This document shows positions 16,409-24,126 of a DNA stretch of 64,000 bases, piece by piece (the first letter of the stretch is position 1; each line of letters begins with the position of its first letter). The DNA comes from UBA6898 sp964463135 (GTDB taxonomy: Bacteria; Nitrospirota; Thermodesulfovibrionia; Thermodesulfovibrionales; UBA6898): the NCBI GenBank assembly GCA_964463135.1, contig CAYXBA010000010.1, positions 62,001 to 126,000 of the forward strand, written 5' to 3'. The notes under the pieces were generated by a model, which was not told the origin of the DNA, made no database searches, and saw only the letters and a list, made by a program, of their open reading frames with translations. The translations under genes were made by a program, and so were the position numbers.

Positions 16409-18724
16409 ATGCAAATAATGAAGATAAGCCACAGACTGATCTCAGGAAATATCGTTATCATCGCGCTGGTCATTGCTATCGGCATCTTCGGTCTTCTCTC
16501 GAGACGGGATATCGTGAGGTCCTTCGAAAGCGCAGAGAAACATTTCAGGAGCATCATCACCTCTGCCACCGAAGTCTCAAGCTATGCAAAAAGGGTGGAA
16601 GGCCACCTGATCCTTTTCCTTACGCTCCATAACAACGATGACCGGGAAAAGTTCTTCGAGCGTTACGATGCCCTCCTCGAAGAGATCAAGGTCCTGGACC
16701 GGATGGTTAACGTGCCGGAGGCACGGGAATATGTAGAGAGGATCAAGGCCGACACCGGCAGACTTCTTACTGCAGGAGAAGACCTGCTGAAGGCATATGA
16801 CCGCGATATGGCCTCCTCCCGCAGATTCATATTGGAAAAATACGAAGCAGAGATACGGACTTTCAATCAGCTCGCTTCCGAGATACGGCAGCAGGGTGTC
16901 AGTCTTACCATAGCCGAGGCAGTATTGAGCGAGGATGCGCATAAGATAGCGCTGAAAAAAGCCGCATCCTTTCAATTCTACGGCATTGCGATCATTCTCG
17001 GTGGGGTCATCATAGCGCTGATCCTGGGCTACGTATTTTCAAGGAAGATAGCCCTTCCCCTGCTGGAACTGAAGGACAATGTCGCTGAACTGACCAAGGG
17101 CAACCTCGATGTCGAAGTGACCCATACATCAAAGGATGAGATCGGAGACCTTGCAGCCTCGTTCAACATCATGACAGGGGCCCTGCGGGATTCCCGGCAC
17201 GAGATCCTCTCGGAGAAAGAGCGCCTATTGGTGACGCTCCGGTCGATCGGCGACGGTGTGATCACAACGGACATCCAGGGAAAGGTTGTTCTTGTGAATG
17301 CCGTGGCAGAGGCCCTCACCGGCTGGACACAGGAAGAGGCCTCGGGCAGACCTCTTCCCGAGATCTTCACTACCATAGACGATGAGACCCGTGAGGTCTG
17401 CGAAAATCCGGTCGAGCAGGTATTCAGGACCGGCAAGAGCATTGCGATGACCGATCACAAGACCCTGAGCGCCAAAGACAGGACCGAACGGCTGATCGCA
17501 GACAGCGCAGCACCGATCCGCGATGACCAGGGGCAGATCATCGGGGCTGTTCTGGTATTCCGTGATATTACCGAAAAACGGAAGATGGAGAAGGAGGTCC
17601 TCAAGGCGCGGAATATAGAATCCCTCGGCATTCTTGCCGGCGGTATAGCCCATGACTTTAACAATATCCTGGTCGGCATACTCGGCAATGTCTCCCTCGC
17701 AAAAAGGAAACTCGAAAAAGAAGACCGGAGCAAGGTCGTGGAAAGACTTACCAGCCTCGAAAACGCAGCGCTCCGGGCCAAGGATCTGGCCTATCAGCTG
17801 CTCACGTTTTCGCGGGGAGGAGCTCCCCTGCTGAAGACGACCATCATGAGCGGACTGATCATGGACGCAACGAAGTTTGCGCTGGCAGGCTCGAACATAA
17901 TCTGCAGCTTCTCCTTTCCTGATGACCTCTGGCCTGTTGATGTTGACCGGGGGCAGCTCAGCCAGGTCATTCACAACCTGATCATCAATGCAAAGTGGGC
18001 CATGCCTGAAGGCGGCACCGTGGAGCTGATGGGAGAGAACATCGTAATTCAGGAGGGGTCTGCGCTGGCCGAACTGCTCCCTGCAGGCAGGTATACCAGG
18101 ATATCCGTGAACGATGAAGGGGTCGGCATTCCGGCCGAAAACCTCCAGAGGATATTCGATCCCTATTTTACCACCCGGGGCCAGGGGTCAGGCCTCGGCC
18201 TTGCGACCGCATACTCCATCATGAAGAGGCACCGGGGCCTCATCACCGCCGAGTCTGCTGCAGGGGAAGGGACAACCTTCCATCTCTATCTGCCCGTCTC
18301 TGAGAGGACGATAAGCCAGGAACCCGAGGAGGTCATGCTCAAGGCAGGCAGCGGCAGGGTCCTCCTTATGGACGATGATGAGATCGTCAGGGATGTCACC
18401 CAGAACATGCTGATCGATCTGGGCTATGAGATCGTGCTTTCGACGAACGGCACTGAGGCTGTCACGCTCTATCAGGAGGCCATGAAGGCAGGCAGACCCT
18501 TTGCAGCGGTCATTCTGGACCTGACGGTCCCAGGCGGCATGGGAGGCAGGGAGACCATGCAGGCTATCCTCGATATCGATGCAGACGTCAGGGCCATTGT
18601 GGCAAGCGGGTATTCGGCAGACCCGATCATGGCGGATTTTGCGAAATACGGCTTCAGAGATCTGCTGAAAAAACCCTACAGCCTGCAGGAGATCGGCGAT
18701 GCTCTGCAGCGGGTCATGGGGTGA
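16409..18724 (+). CDS. Hybrid sensor histidine kinase (4-helix sensor-HAMP-PAS-kinase-receiver)
   Basis: 771 residues. A membrane helix at ~14-30, an all-helical periplasmic sensor, and a second helix at ~188-208 lead into a HAMP domain (RKIALPLLELKDNVAELTKGN). A PAS domain follows at ~275-390 (VNAVAEALTGWTQEEASGR). The kinase H-box is GGIAHDFNNILVGIL with H415; the ATPase has DEGVGIPAENLQRIFDPYF and GSGLGLATAYSIMKRH. A C-terminal receiver carries D704 in VILDLTVPGGMGG. All catalytic residues are visible. There is no linked regulator, so the output may go through phosphotransfer to a distant partner. Confidence 0.92.
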   Translation: MQIMKISHRLISGNIVIIALVIAIGIFGLLSRRDIVRSFESAEKHFRSIITSATEVSSYAKRVEGHLILFLTLHNNDDREKFFERYDALLEEIKVLDRMVNVPEAREYVERIKADTGRLLTAGEDLLKAYDRDMASSRRFILEKYEAEIRTFNQLASEIRQQGVSLTIAEAVLSEDAHKIALKKAASFQFYGIAIILGGVIIALILGYVFSRKIALPLLELKDNVAELTKGNLDVEVTHTSKDEIGDLAASFNIMTGALRDSRHEILSEKERLLVTLRSIGDGVITTDIQGKVVLVNAVAEALTGWTQEEASGRPLPEIFTTIDDETREVCENPVEQVFRTGKSIAMTDHKTLSAKDRTERLIADSAAPIRDDQGQIIGAVLVFRDITEKRKMEKEVLKARNIESLGILAGGIAHDFNNILVGILGNVSLAKRKLEKEDRSKVVERLTSLENAALRAKDLAYQLLTFSRGGAPLLKTTIMSGLIMDATKFALAGSNIICSFSFPDDLWPVDVDRGQLSQVIHNLIINAKWAMPEGGTVELMGENIVIQEGSALAELLPAGRYTRISVNDEGVGIPAENLQRIFDPYFTTRGQGSGLGLATAYSIMKRHRGLITAESAAGEGTTFHLYLPVSERTISQEPEEVMLKAGSGRVLLMDDDEIVRDVTQNMLIDLGYEIVLSTNGTEAVTLYQEAMKAGRPFAAVILDLTVPGGMGGRETMQAILDIDADVRAIVASGYSADPIMADFAKYGFRDLLKKPYSLQEIGDALQRVMG

Positions 18725-18797
18725 GAGAAGCTCAGTCTTTCAGCTCCTGAGGTGAATAGACTGCAGTCTACTGATTAAAGCACCTGCTGCTGGTTAA

Positions 18798-18835
18798 CGA
18801 CTGCAATACCTAAACATCTACAGACTTTCCACCTG
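18798..18835. repeat. Left copy of 38-bp inverted repeat around the radical SAM gene
   Basis: This 38-bp stretch is the reverse complement, with two mismatches, of 20230-20267. It contains the last codons and the stop of the radical SAM gene. A perfect 14-bp palindrome (tagactgcagtcta, 18757-18770) lies on its outer side; a 13-bp near match of it (20273-20285) lies at the mirrored position of the right copy. Confidence 0.85.
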
Positions 18836-20189
18836 AGCAGTTATCTTTCTGATAGTTCTCTTCCCACGCCTTGTCGGCAAGCTTGCCCCATTTGACCGAA
18901 TAGTCATCGATCTTTTCGGCGAACCCTTCGACGATGTTCTCAGCTCCCTGATGCGTGAAATAGACCCCCGGCATCTTGCAGACGTCGCGGTACACATTGG
19001 GGTGGTCGATGATCATGCAGGGCCTGAGCTTGTTCTCATGCGTCTTCTGGTATGACTGTATCTTCTTGAAGAGCGGCGATGTGACCGCCTCCTGAAGACT
19101 TACGTTCTTGATATTATGGGAAGCAAAGTGGCAGAAGACGCAGGGCTCGACATCTCCCTTGGAGTTGATATGAAAATATTTCCTGCCTCCTGCAATGCAG
19201 CCGCCGACCACAGGCCCGTCATTCCAGAAGTCGCCGAAAAGCATTTCTTTGCAGGTCCGGAAATAGGCGACACGCGCCCTCAGCATCTCGCGCTGCTCAG
19301 GCGTCGGCACCAGGTCCCAGTTCGGCTCCCTGCCGACCGGCGTGTACAGGAAATACCATCCCACGGTCGTGCCCTGTGCCATCCAGTGGTCCACGAACTT
19401 GTCTGACACCATGATGTCCGCATTCTGCCGCGTCATCGTGGCCGAATACCCGAAGAGCACACCCGCTTCCTTCAGGAGCTTCATCGCTTTCAGCACGCGC
19501 TCATAGTGGCCCTCGCCCCTGCGCTTGTCGGTCTCTTCCTTAAATCCCTCAACGCTGATCGCAGGCAGGACATTGCCGAGCTTTGCAAGCCTGGCAACGA
19601 GCTTCTCGTCAAGCAGGCCGCCGTGCGTAAAGACATGGAAGGCCATATCATTATGTTTTTCGAAGAGGTCGAGCAGGTCCTTCCGGAAGAACGGCTCGCC
19701 GCCGGAGACAACGATAAAGTACACGCCCATCTCTTTTGCCTCGGTCAGCACCCGGTCGATCACTTCATACGGAAGGTCCTCGTCCTTTTTGTACATGCCT
19801 GCATAGCAGCCGAAGCAGTTCAGGTTGCATTTCATCGAAGGGCTGATCACCAGAAGGCCGGGCGGATAGAACCCGCCTGCGCCGTCGGAAAAGGCCTTGC
19901 GCTTGGTACTGCCCACCAGGAGCTGGTTCATGATAAAGCAGCGGATGATCTGCTTCTTGTGGCGCGGACTGGTGTTGCGGAGTATCTTCATCGCAACATT
20001 CAGCGTCGGATGACCGTTCCGCCACATCTCGCGGATGGACCTGATGGCCCGTTTATAGTGATCGCGCGTGGTCGCCTTCTCCGCAATGTTCAGATATGAG
20101 ATCAAGGCATTCTTGCTGCTGAGCGCCATCACCTGAACAAGGCCGTACAGGAACCTCGATACCAGGAATGGTTTCAGTGTCTTCAACAT
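18810..20189 (-). CDS. Radical SAM/SPASM-like protein
   Basis: 459 residues. An amino-terminal helical region (~110 residues) precedes the radical SAM core with CNLNCFGC (CxxxCxxC), FIVVSGGEPFFRKDLLDLF and HVFTHGGLL. Cysteines in the C-terminal third (CIAGGRKYFHINSKGD, EPCVFC, then PCMIID) match the SPASM/twitch type that binds extra Fe-S clusters. Members modify peptides, lipids or small molecules. The gene is third in a minus-strand series after the acyltransferase and the B12-type radical SAM gene, ~95 bp downstream of the latter. An inverted repeat brackets it; see the repeat entries. Confidence 0.87.
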   Translation of the reverse strand: MLKTLKPFLVSRFLYGLVQVMALSSKNALISYLNIAEKATTRDHYKRAIRSIREMWRNGHPTLNVAMKILRNTSPRHKKQIIRCFIMNQLLVGSTKRKAFSDGAGGFYPPGLLVISPSMKCNLNCFGCYAGMYKKDEDLPYEVIDRVLTEAKEMGVYFIVVSGGEPFFRKDLLDLFEKHNDMAFHVFTHGGLLDEKLVARLAKLGNVLPAISVEGFKEETDKRRGEGHYERVLKAMKLLKEAGVLFGYSATMTRQNADIMVSDKFVDHWMAQGTTVGWYFLYTPVGREPNWDLVPTPEQREMLRARVAYFRTCKEMLFGDFWNDGPVVGGCIAGGRKYFHINSKGDVEPCVFCHFASHNIKNVSLQEAVTSPLFKKIQSYQKTHENKLRPCMIIDHPNVYRDVCKMPGVYFTHQGAENIVEGFAEKIDDYSVKWGKLADKAWEENYQKDNCSGGKSVDV

Positions 20190-20229
20190 TTATACTCTTG
20201 CCTCCGTTGCGTTCATATTTGTAGCTACA

Positions 20230-20267
20230 CAGGTGGATAGTCTGTAGGTGTTTAGGTATTGCAGTCG
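20230..20267. repeat. Right copy of 38-bp inverted repeat around the radical SAM gene
   Basis: Matches 18798-18835 in inverted orientation with two substitutions in 38 bp. Its neighbour 20273-20285 (agactacagtcta) corresponds to the outer palindrome of the left copy, and includes the stop codon of the upstream B12-type radical SAM gene. The spacing between the two blocks differs between the copies (about 5 versus 27 bp), which suggests an insertion or deletion after duplication. Confidence 0.85.
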
Positions 20268-20282
20268 CTAAGAGACTACAGT

Positions 20283-21581
20283 CTAAACAACCTGAGTAGT
20301 TACATGCTTTTTTCTTACCGAATCGACCCATCTCGCGCCTTTGTAGTCGTCAAGGCCGCCCTTGTCCATCGGGAAGCAGGCGTAGGTCTTTATCACAAGA
20401 CCCTCTTCGGTCATCTCATGGGTCTCCTCAGGATAGAACTCCTTCCATGCCCGGTTGTATCCTTCATACAGTTCTTCAGCTGTCATATTGGCTGGCGTGA
20501 ACACGACCGACGACGACGAGTATTTTGAGAAGTCCTTTGTCAGCAGCCGTCCCTCTGCCTCAAGCCGCTCGGCAAGTCTGGTCTTCGGGTACGGGGTCAG
20601 GATATGGAATTCAGCCTCTTCGATCGCATTGGCCTTTGCAAACTGCACCGTACGCTCGAACACGTCCTTCTGGTCATGGTCAAAGCCGAAGACAAAGGAG
20701 GCGATCACCTTGATGTTCCGCTCCCTGATGCGTTCGAGGTACAGGTTCGCCTTCTCGATCTGGCTGGCGCTGATACGCTCGTTCAATCCTGCAGAGATCC
20801 AGGGGCTCAGGTCAATGTACATGGCCCAGCAGTTCGTGCTTTTCAGCAGGTCGAGGTAAGCGGGATCATCGGCGATCGAAAGCGGGGCCAGCCCGACCCA
20901 CGGTCTGTTGGCCTTTGCCAGGCCCTCAAAAAAACTCTTCACCCTTCTTTTTGCAAGGTGCAGGTTGTCGTTAATCAGGAACAGGCACTGGTCAAGCTTC
21001 TCAACATCCCGGAGGATCTTCTGCGTATCAGCCATCCTGAACTCGGTCCCGTAGGTCTGGGGCACTGAGCACATTTCGCAGTTCACCGGGCAGCCGCGCG
21101 AAACCTGTAGAGAGTTCATCGGCAGATAGACCGACGTATCGAAGATGGACCAGCGCGGCAGCGGGATCTCCTCAGCAGGGTTCTTGCAGGAATAGCTCTT
21201 CTTCAGGTCATTGTTCCTGAAATCTTTTATCACGTCCGGCCAGGTGTTCTCTGCCTCGCCGATCACGATCGCATCAGCATGCTGTGCTGCCTCCTCAGGC
21301 ATGAGCGAAACATGGACACCGCCCAGCACGACCGGCACCCCTTTTGCGCGGTATTGGTCAGCAATCTCATAGGCCCTGTTCGCCTGACTGGTCATCATCG
21401 AGATGGCGACCAGGTCGCACGGCATAGCAAAGTCTATCTTTTCGAGCCGTTCGTCAGTGAAGACAACCTCGATATCAGGAGGCGTAAGCGAAGCGACGAT
21501 CGCAGGCCCCATCACCTGGATATATCTCCTGTACACAAGCGGGAAATGGCCCCAGTCAGGATAGATAAGATGTATCTTCAT
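20283..21581 (-). CDS. B12-binding-domain radical SAM protein
   Basis: 432 residues from the ATG at 21581, which shares its A with the TAA stop of the acyltransferase gene. Residues 1-140 form a B12-binding-like domain (IHLIYPDWGHFPLVYRR, VVLGGVHVSLMPEEA, ADAIVIGEAE). The radical SAM motif is SRGCPVNCEMC. The later part (VIASFVFGFDHDQKDVF, FHILTPYPKTRL) matches the elongated core of this group. It is a paralogue of the protein at 13451. Coupling to an LpxL-like acyltransferase makes a lipid substrate attractive but unproven. Confidence 0.88.
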   Translation of the reverse strand: MKIHLIYPDWGHFPLVYRRYIQVMGPAIVASLTPPDIEVVFTDERLEKIDFAMPCDLVAISMMTSQANRAYEIADQYRAKGVPVVLGGVHVSLMPEEAAQHADAIVIGEAENTWPDVIKDFRNNDLKKSYSCKNPAEEIPLPRWSIFDTSVYLPMNSLQVSRGCPVNCEMCSVPQTYGTEFRMADTQKILRDVEKLDQCLFLINDNLHLAKRRVKSFFEGLAKANRPWVGLAPLSIADDPAYLDLLKSTNCWAMYIDLSPWISAGLNERISASQIEKANLYLERIRERNIKVIASFVFGFDHDQKDVFERTVQFAKANAIEEAEFHILTPYPKTRLAERLEAEGRLLTKDFSKYSSSSVVFTPANMTAEELYEGYNRAWKEFYPEETHEMTEEGLVIKTYACFPMDKGGLDDYKGARWVDSVRKKHVTTQVV

Positions 21582-22552
21582 TATTTTTTCTGAAACTCCT
21601 CTTTGTCCTCTTCCCAGAACGGCATGAAGGTGAACCACTGCGTCGGGTATGCGCTGATATATTTTTCCAATATTTTAATTATTTTATGAAGATTTGTCTT
21701 CAATTCGTCTGATGCACTGCTGCTGCGGTCCATAATTACCGGTTCTTCGATGATGATCGTGTAAGCCTTGTGCCCGGTTATGGGGATGAAGATCGGCAGC
21801 ACTATGCTGTCGGATACCAGCGCAAGCTTTGTCGGCCCTTTTGGGAAGAGCGCGTCATGGCCGAAGAAAGGTACGGCAATACCTCTGTCAAAGGTGAGTC
21901 TGTCTCCCTGAAGCCCAACAATACCGCCCTCCTGCAGGACCCGGAGCAGTTTCAGGGAAGAAAAGCCGCCTGCCTTCAGCGCCACTTCCTGGACGCCGTC
22001 TGCATTCCTGAGATAGCGCAGCTGCGAACCGAGGAGCGAAGAACTGTCCGGCATGTACACGACATGGATCTTCCGGTCCTTGCAGTCAAGCTTCAGACCT
22101 CCCAGCTCCCAGTTGCCGAGATGCGTGGCGAGGAAGACAATGCCTTTTCCTGTGCCGAGCGCCTTCTCCACATTTTCGATGCCCTTGATCGTAAAGGCAT
22201 ATTTTTCGAGCCGCTCAGGACCATGGCTCAGATGAAAGAGGTCAATGAGAAAATAGGAATAGTATCTGAACACACCGTACGCCATGACCGCATACGTGCA
22301 GGTCCTGCAGCCGGGCCGTATCTTCGCGAGGTTCCGCATGATCGCCAGGTAGTTGTTGAAATTGAAGACAACGAAGATGACCACGAAGATCCGGCCGATG
22401 ATCCGCAGGAGCCAGACAGGGAAATATTTCGTTGCGATCAGGAAACCCCGCACGAGCAGTCTGAACGGGAGCGTATGCTGGAACCTCCTGAAGACGCTCT
22501 GCGCCTCAGCCCCGCTCACTGCATCCTGTTTGTTATTATCCGGACTTTTCAT
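21581..22552 (-). CDS. LpxL/HtrB-family lysophospholipid acyltransferase
   Basis: 323 residues. The HxxxxE acyltransferase motif is THLGNWELGG; the downstream GLQGDRLTFDRGIAVPFFG matches the second conserved block of lipid A secondary acyltransferases. A hydrophobic helix at ~45-65 (WLLRIIGRIFVVIFVVFNF) would anchor it in the inner membrane. Family role: transfers an acyl chain from ACP to a lipid A precursor or another lysolipid. It heads a minus-strand unit with two radical SAM genes, so its product may be modified further. It could use acyl chains made by the ACP operon at 3057-5338. Confidence 0.87.
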   Translation of the reverse strand: MKSPDNNKQDAVSGAEAQSVFRRFQHTLPFRLLVRGFLIATKYFPVWLLRIIGRIFVVIFVVFNFNNYLAIMRNLAKIRPGCRTCTYAVMAYGVFRYYSYFLIDLFHLSHGPERLEKYAFTIKGIENVEKALGTGKGIVFLATHLGNWELGGLKLDCKDRKIHVVYMPDSSSLLGSQLRYLRNADGVQEVALKAGGFSSLKLLRVLQEGGIVGLQGDRLTFDRGIAVPFFGHDALFPKGPTKLALVSDSIVLPIFIPITGHKAYTIIIEEPVIMDRSSSASDELKTNLHKIIKILEKYISAYPTQWFTFMPFWEEDKEEFQKK

Positions 22553-22785
22553 TTAGTAATTTAGAGTTGCGTAAAACTAGCAATCAGCGGCAGACAGGAA
22601 GAGCGGAAAAGAGCTGTCTGCAAGACCTTCATGCCATTCTCCATACCAGCCAACATTTTTTTCATATATCAGTTGAATACATAAGCGTTTACGTGACATT
22701 CAATTAAATCACCGTGTCATTGCAGATCTTTTACGGTGTTTCTGTCTGCCGCAATGGAACATTAAGATGAATATATATGGAAGCT

Positions 22786-22813
22786 TTGATCTGCTCTGGC
22801 TAAAGCATACGAT
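22786..22813 (+). promoter_or_regulatory. Candidate sigma-70 promoter of the dCMP deaminase gene
   Basis: TTGATC (22786-22791) and TACGAT (22808-22813) are separated by 16 bp, 21 bases before the ATG. A TATAAT at 22820-22825 lies too close to the start to serve a normal leader. The 282-bp region between the acyltransferase and this gene otherwise shows only an 11-bp inverted pair (22587-22597 and 22742-22752). Confidence 0.35.
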
Positions 22814-22834
22814 ATTTTCTATAATATCACCCTC

Positions 22835-23326
22835 ATGACGAAGAAATCAGCGACGAAAAAGAAACCTCACGTCAGGCCCAATTGGGATGAGTATTTCATC
22901 AACATCGCCAAGGCAGTGGCAACGCGTGCTACCTGCATCCGGAGACGATACGGCGCAGTCGTAACCAAAGAAAATATCATCGTAAGCACAGGTTACAACG
23001 GCGCAGCAGCCGGCGTGACCGACTGTCTTGAGGTCGGCAAATGCACCCGCATGGAGCTCCAGATACCGCACGGACAGCGCTATGAGCTCTGCCACAGCGT
23101 CCACGCAGAGGCAAATGCGATCATCAGGGCATCGGTCGACGAGCTGAAGGGGGCAACGATCTATGTCTCGGGAGTTGACGGGGACGGAGACGAATGCGAT
23201 TCAGCGCCCTGCATGATGTGCAAGAGGATGATCCTGAATGCCCGGATAGCCCGCGTTGTCTATTCAGACGGCAAGGCCAAGTATCACGTCATCGACCCTA
23301 CCGACTGGCTGAAAGACAGAATATAG
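22835..23326 (+). CDS. Deoxycytidylate (dCMP) deaminase
   Basis: 163 residues. Zinc-dependent deaminase signature: HAEANAII (catalytic His/Glu) and APCMMCKRMI (PCxxC zinc ligands), with an inserted zinc-site-like loop (TDCLEVGKCTRMELQIPHG) typical of ComEB/dCMP deaminases. Family role: dCMP to dUMP, feeding thymidylate synthesis. The lysine-rich amino end (MTKKSATKKK) is an extension of unknown meaning. Single-gene unit. Confidence 0.92.
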   Translation: MTKKSATKKKPHVRPNWDEYFINIAKAVATRATCIRRRYGAVVTKENIIVSTGYNGAAAGVTDCLEVGKCTRMELQIPHGQRYELCHSVHAEANAIIRASVDELKGATIYVSGVDGDGDECDSAPCMMCKRMILNARIARVVYSDGKAKYHVIDPTDWLKDRI

Positions 23327-23378
23327 GGAGTAATCTCCCGCCATCTCTTCAGTAGAAAATGCGTTTTACATTCGCCTC

Positions 23379-23416
23379 TTGACAGCTCCCCACGATTGCC
23401 TTACCATAAAGTAAGG
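23379..23416 (+). promoter_or_regulatory. Promoter and palindromic operator of the AbrB/VapC toxin-antitoxin pair
   Basis: TTGACA (23379-23384) and TACCAT (23402-23407) have a 17-bp spacer. An inverted repeat CCTTAC-6-GTAAGG (23399-23416) covers the -10 element, and two further GTAAGG half-sites follow before the ATG. This is the expected arrangement for autorepression by the AbrB-type antitoxin. The promoter and palindrome are visible; the binding is inferred. Confidence 0.7.
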
Positions 23417-23443
23417 AAACTATAATAAGTAAGGAGTAAGGTT

Positions 23444-23686
23444 ATGACCGTAGCGACCATAACAACAAAGGGCCAGACAACAATCCCCAAAAAAATCAGG
23501 GAGCACCTGAAACTCCATGCCGGAGACCGTCTTGATTTTATAATTGAGGACAGCGGGAAAGTGAGCGTGCAGCCTGCCACCCTGGATGTGAAGGAACTGG
23601 ACGGCATTCTGCACAGGCCCGGCATGAAGACAGTATCTATCGAGGAGATGTCACGGGCGATCAAGGCCCGTCACAAGAGAGCCTGA
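23444..23686 (+). CDS. vapB: AbrB/SpoVT-type antitoxin
   Basis: 80 residues. The swapped-hairpin AbrB DNA-binding domain is clear: ATITTKGQTTIPKKIREHL followed by GDRLDFIIEDSGKVSVQP. The C-terminal half (VKELDGILHRPGMKTVSIEEM) is the toxin-binding tail. Family role: binds the PIN toxin and represses the operon. Three bases separate it from the toxin gene. A palindromic operator sits over the promoter. Confidence 0.93.
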   Translation: MTVATITTKGQTTIPKKIREHLKLHAGDRLDFIIEDSGKVSVQPATLDVKELDGILHRPGMKTVSIEEMSRAIKARHKRA

Positions 23687-23689
23687 GCA

Positions 23690-24088
23690 ATGAAAGGCCT
23701 CGATACCAACATACTCGTCAGATATCTTGTCAGAGACGACCAAAAACAGGCACAGAAGGCCTCTTCGCTTATCAATAAGGTGTCGTCATCGGGCGAGCTC
23801 TGCTACATCAACGCTATTGTGCTTTGCGAACTGGTATGGGTCCTTGAATCTGCATATAGCTATTCAAAAAAAGAGATTGCAGGCGTGATCGACAAAATTC
23901 TTGTGACGCGGCAGTTTCAAATTGATCGCAAAGACCTCGTTATCCACGCCCTCAGAGAATACCGTGAAGGCAAAGGAGACCTCGCAGACTACCTTATCGG
24001 AAGAAGCAATCGCGCCGCAGGGTGCGATTCTACCGCCACTTTTGACAGGGCGCTCCGGGGAAACACGTCGTTCGAAGTTCTGGATTAA
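23690..24088 (+). CDS. vapC: PIN-domain ribonuclease toxin (VapC-like)
   Basis: 132 residues. The acidic PIN active-site residues are present: D5 in GLDTNILVRYL, the glutamate in VLCELVWVL, and the aspartates in GDLADYLIGRSN and STATFDRAL. VapC toxins are Mg-dependent RNases that cleave tRNA or rRNA and arrest translation; this one should be neutralised by the AbrB-type protein just upstream. Target RNA unknown. Gene is intact. Confidence 0.92.
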   Translation: MKGLDTNILVRYLVRDDQKQAQKASSLINKVSSSGELCYINAIVLCELVWVLESAYSYSKKEIAGVIDKILVTRQFQIDRKDLVIHALREYREGKGDLADYLIGRSNRAAGCDSTATFDRALRGNTSFEVLD

Positions 24089-24126
24089 GACTCGCCATCA
24101 GCCTTTTTCTCATCACCCATTACTCA

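Noticed and set aside
22587..22752. 11-bp inverted pair gcggcagacag / ctgtctgccgc in the dCMP deaminase upstream region
   Set aside because: Short and 145 bp apart; expected by chance at this length in a 64-kb window.
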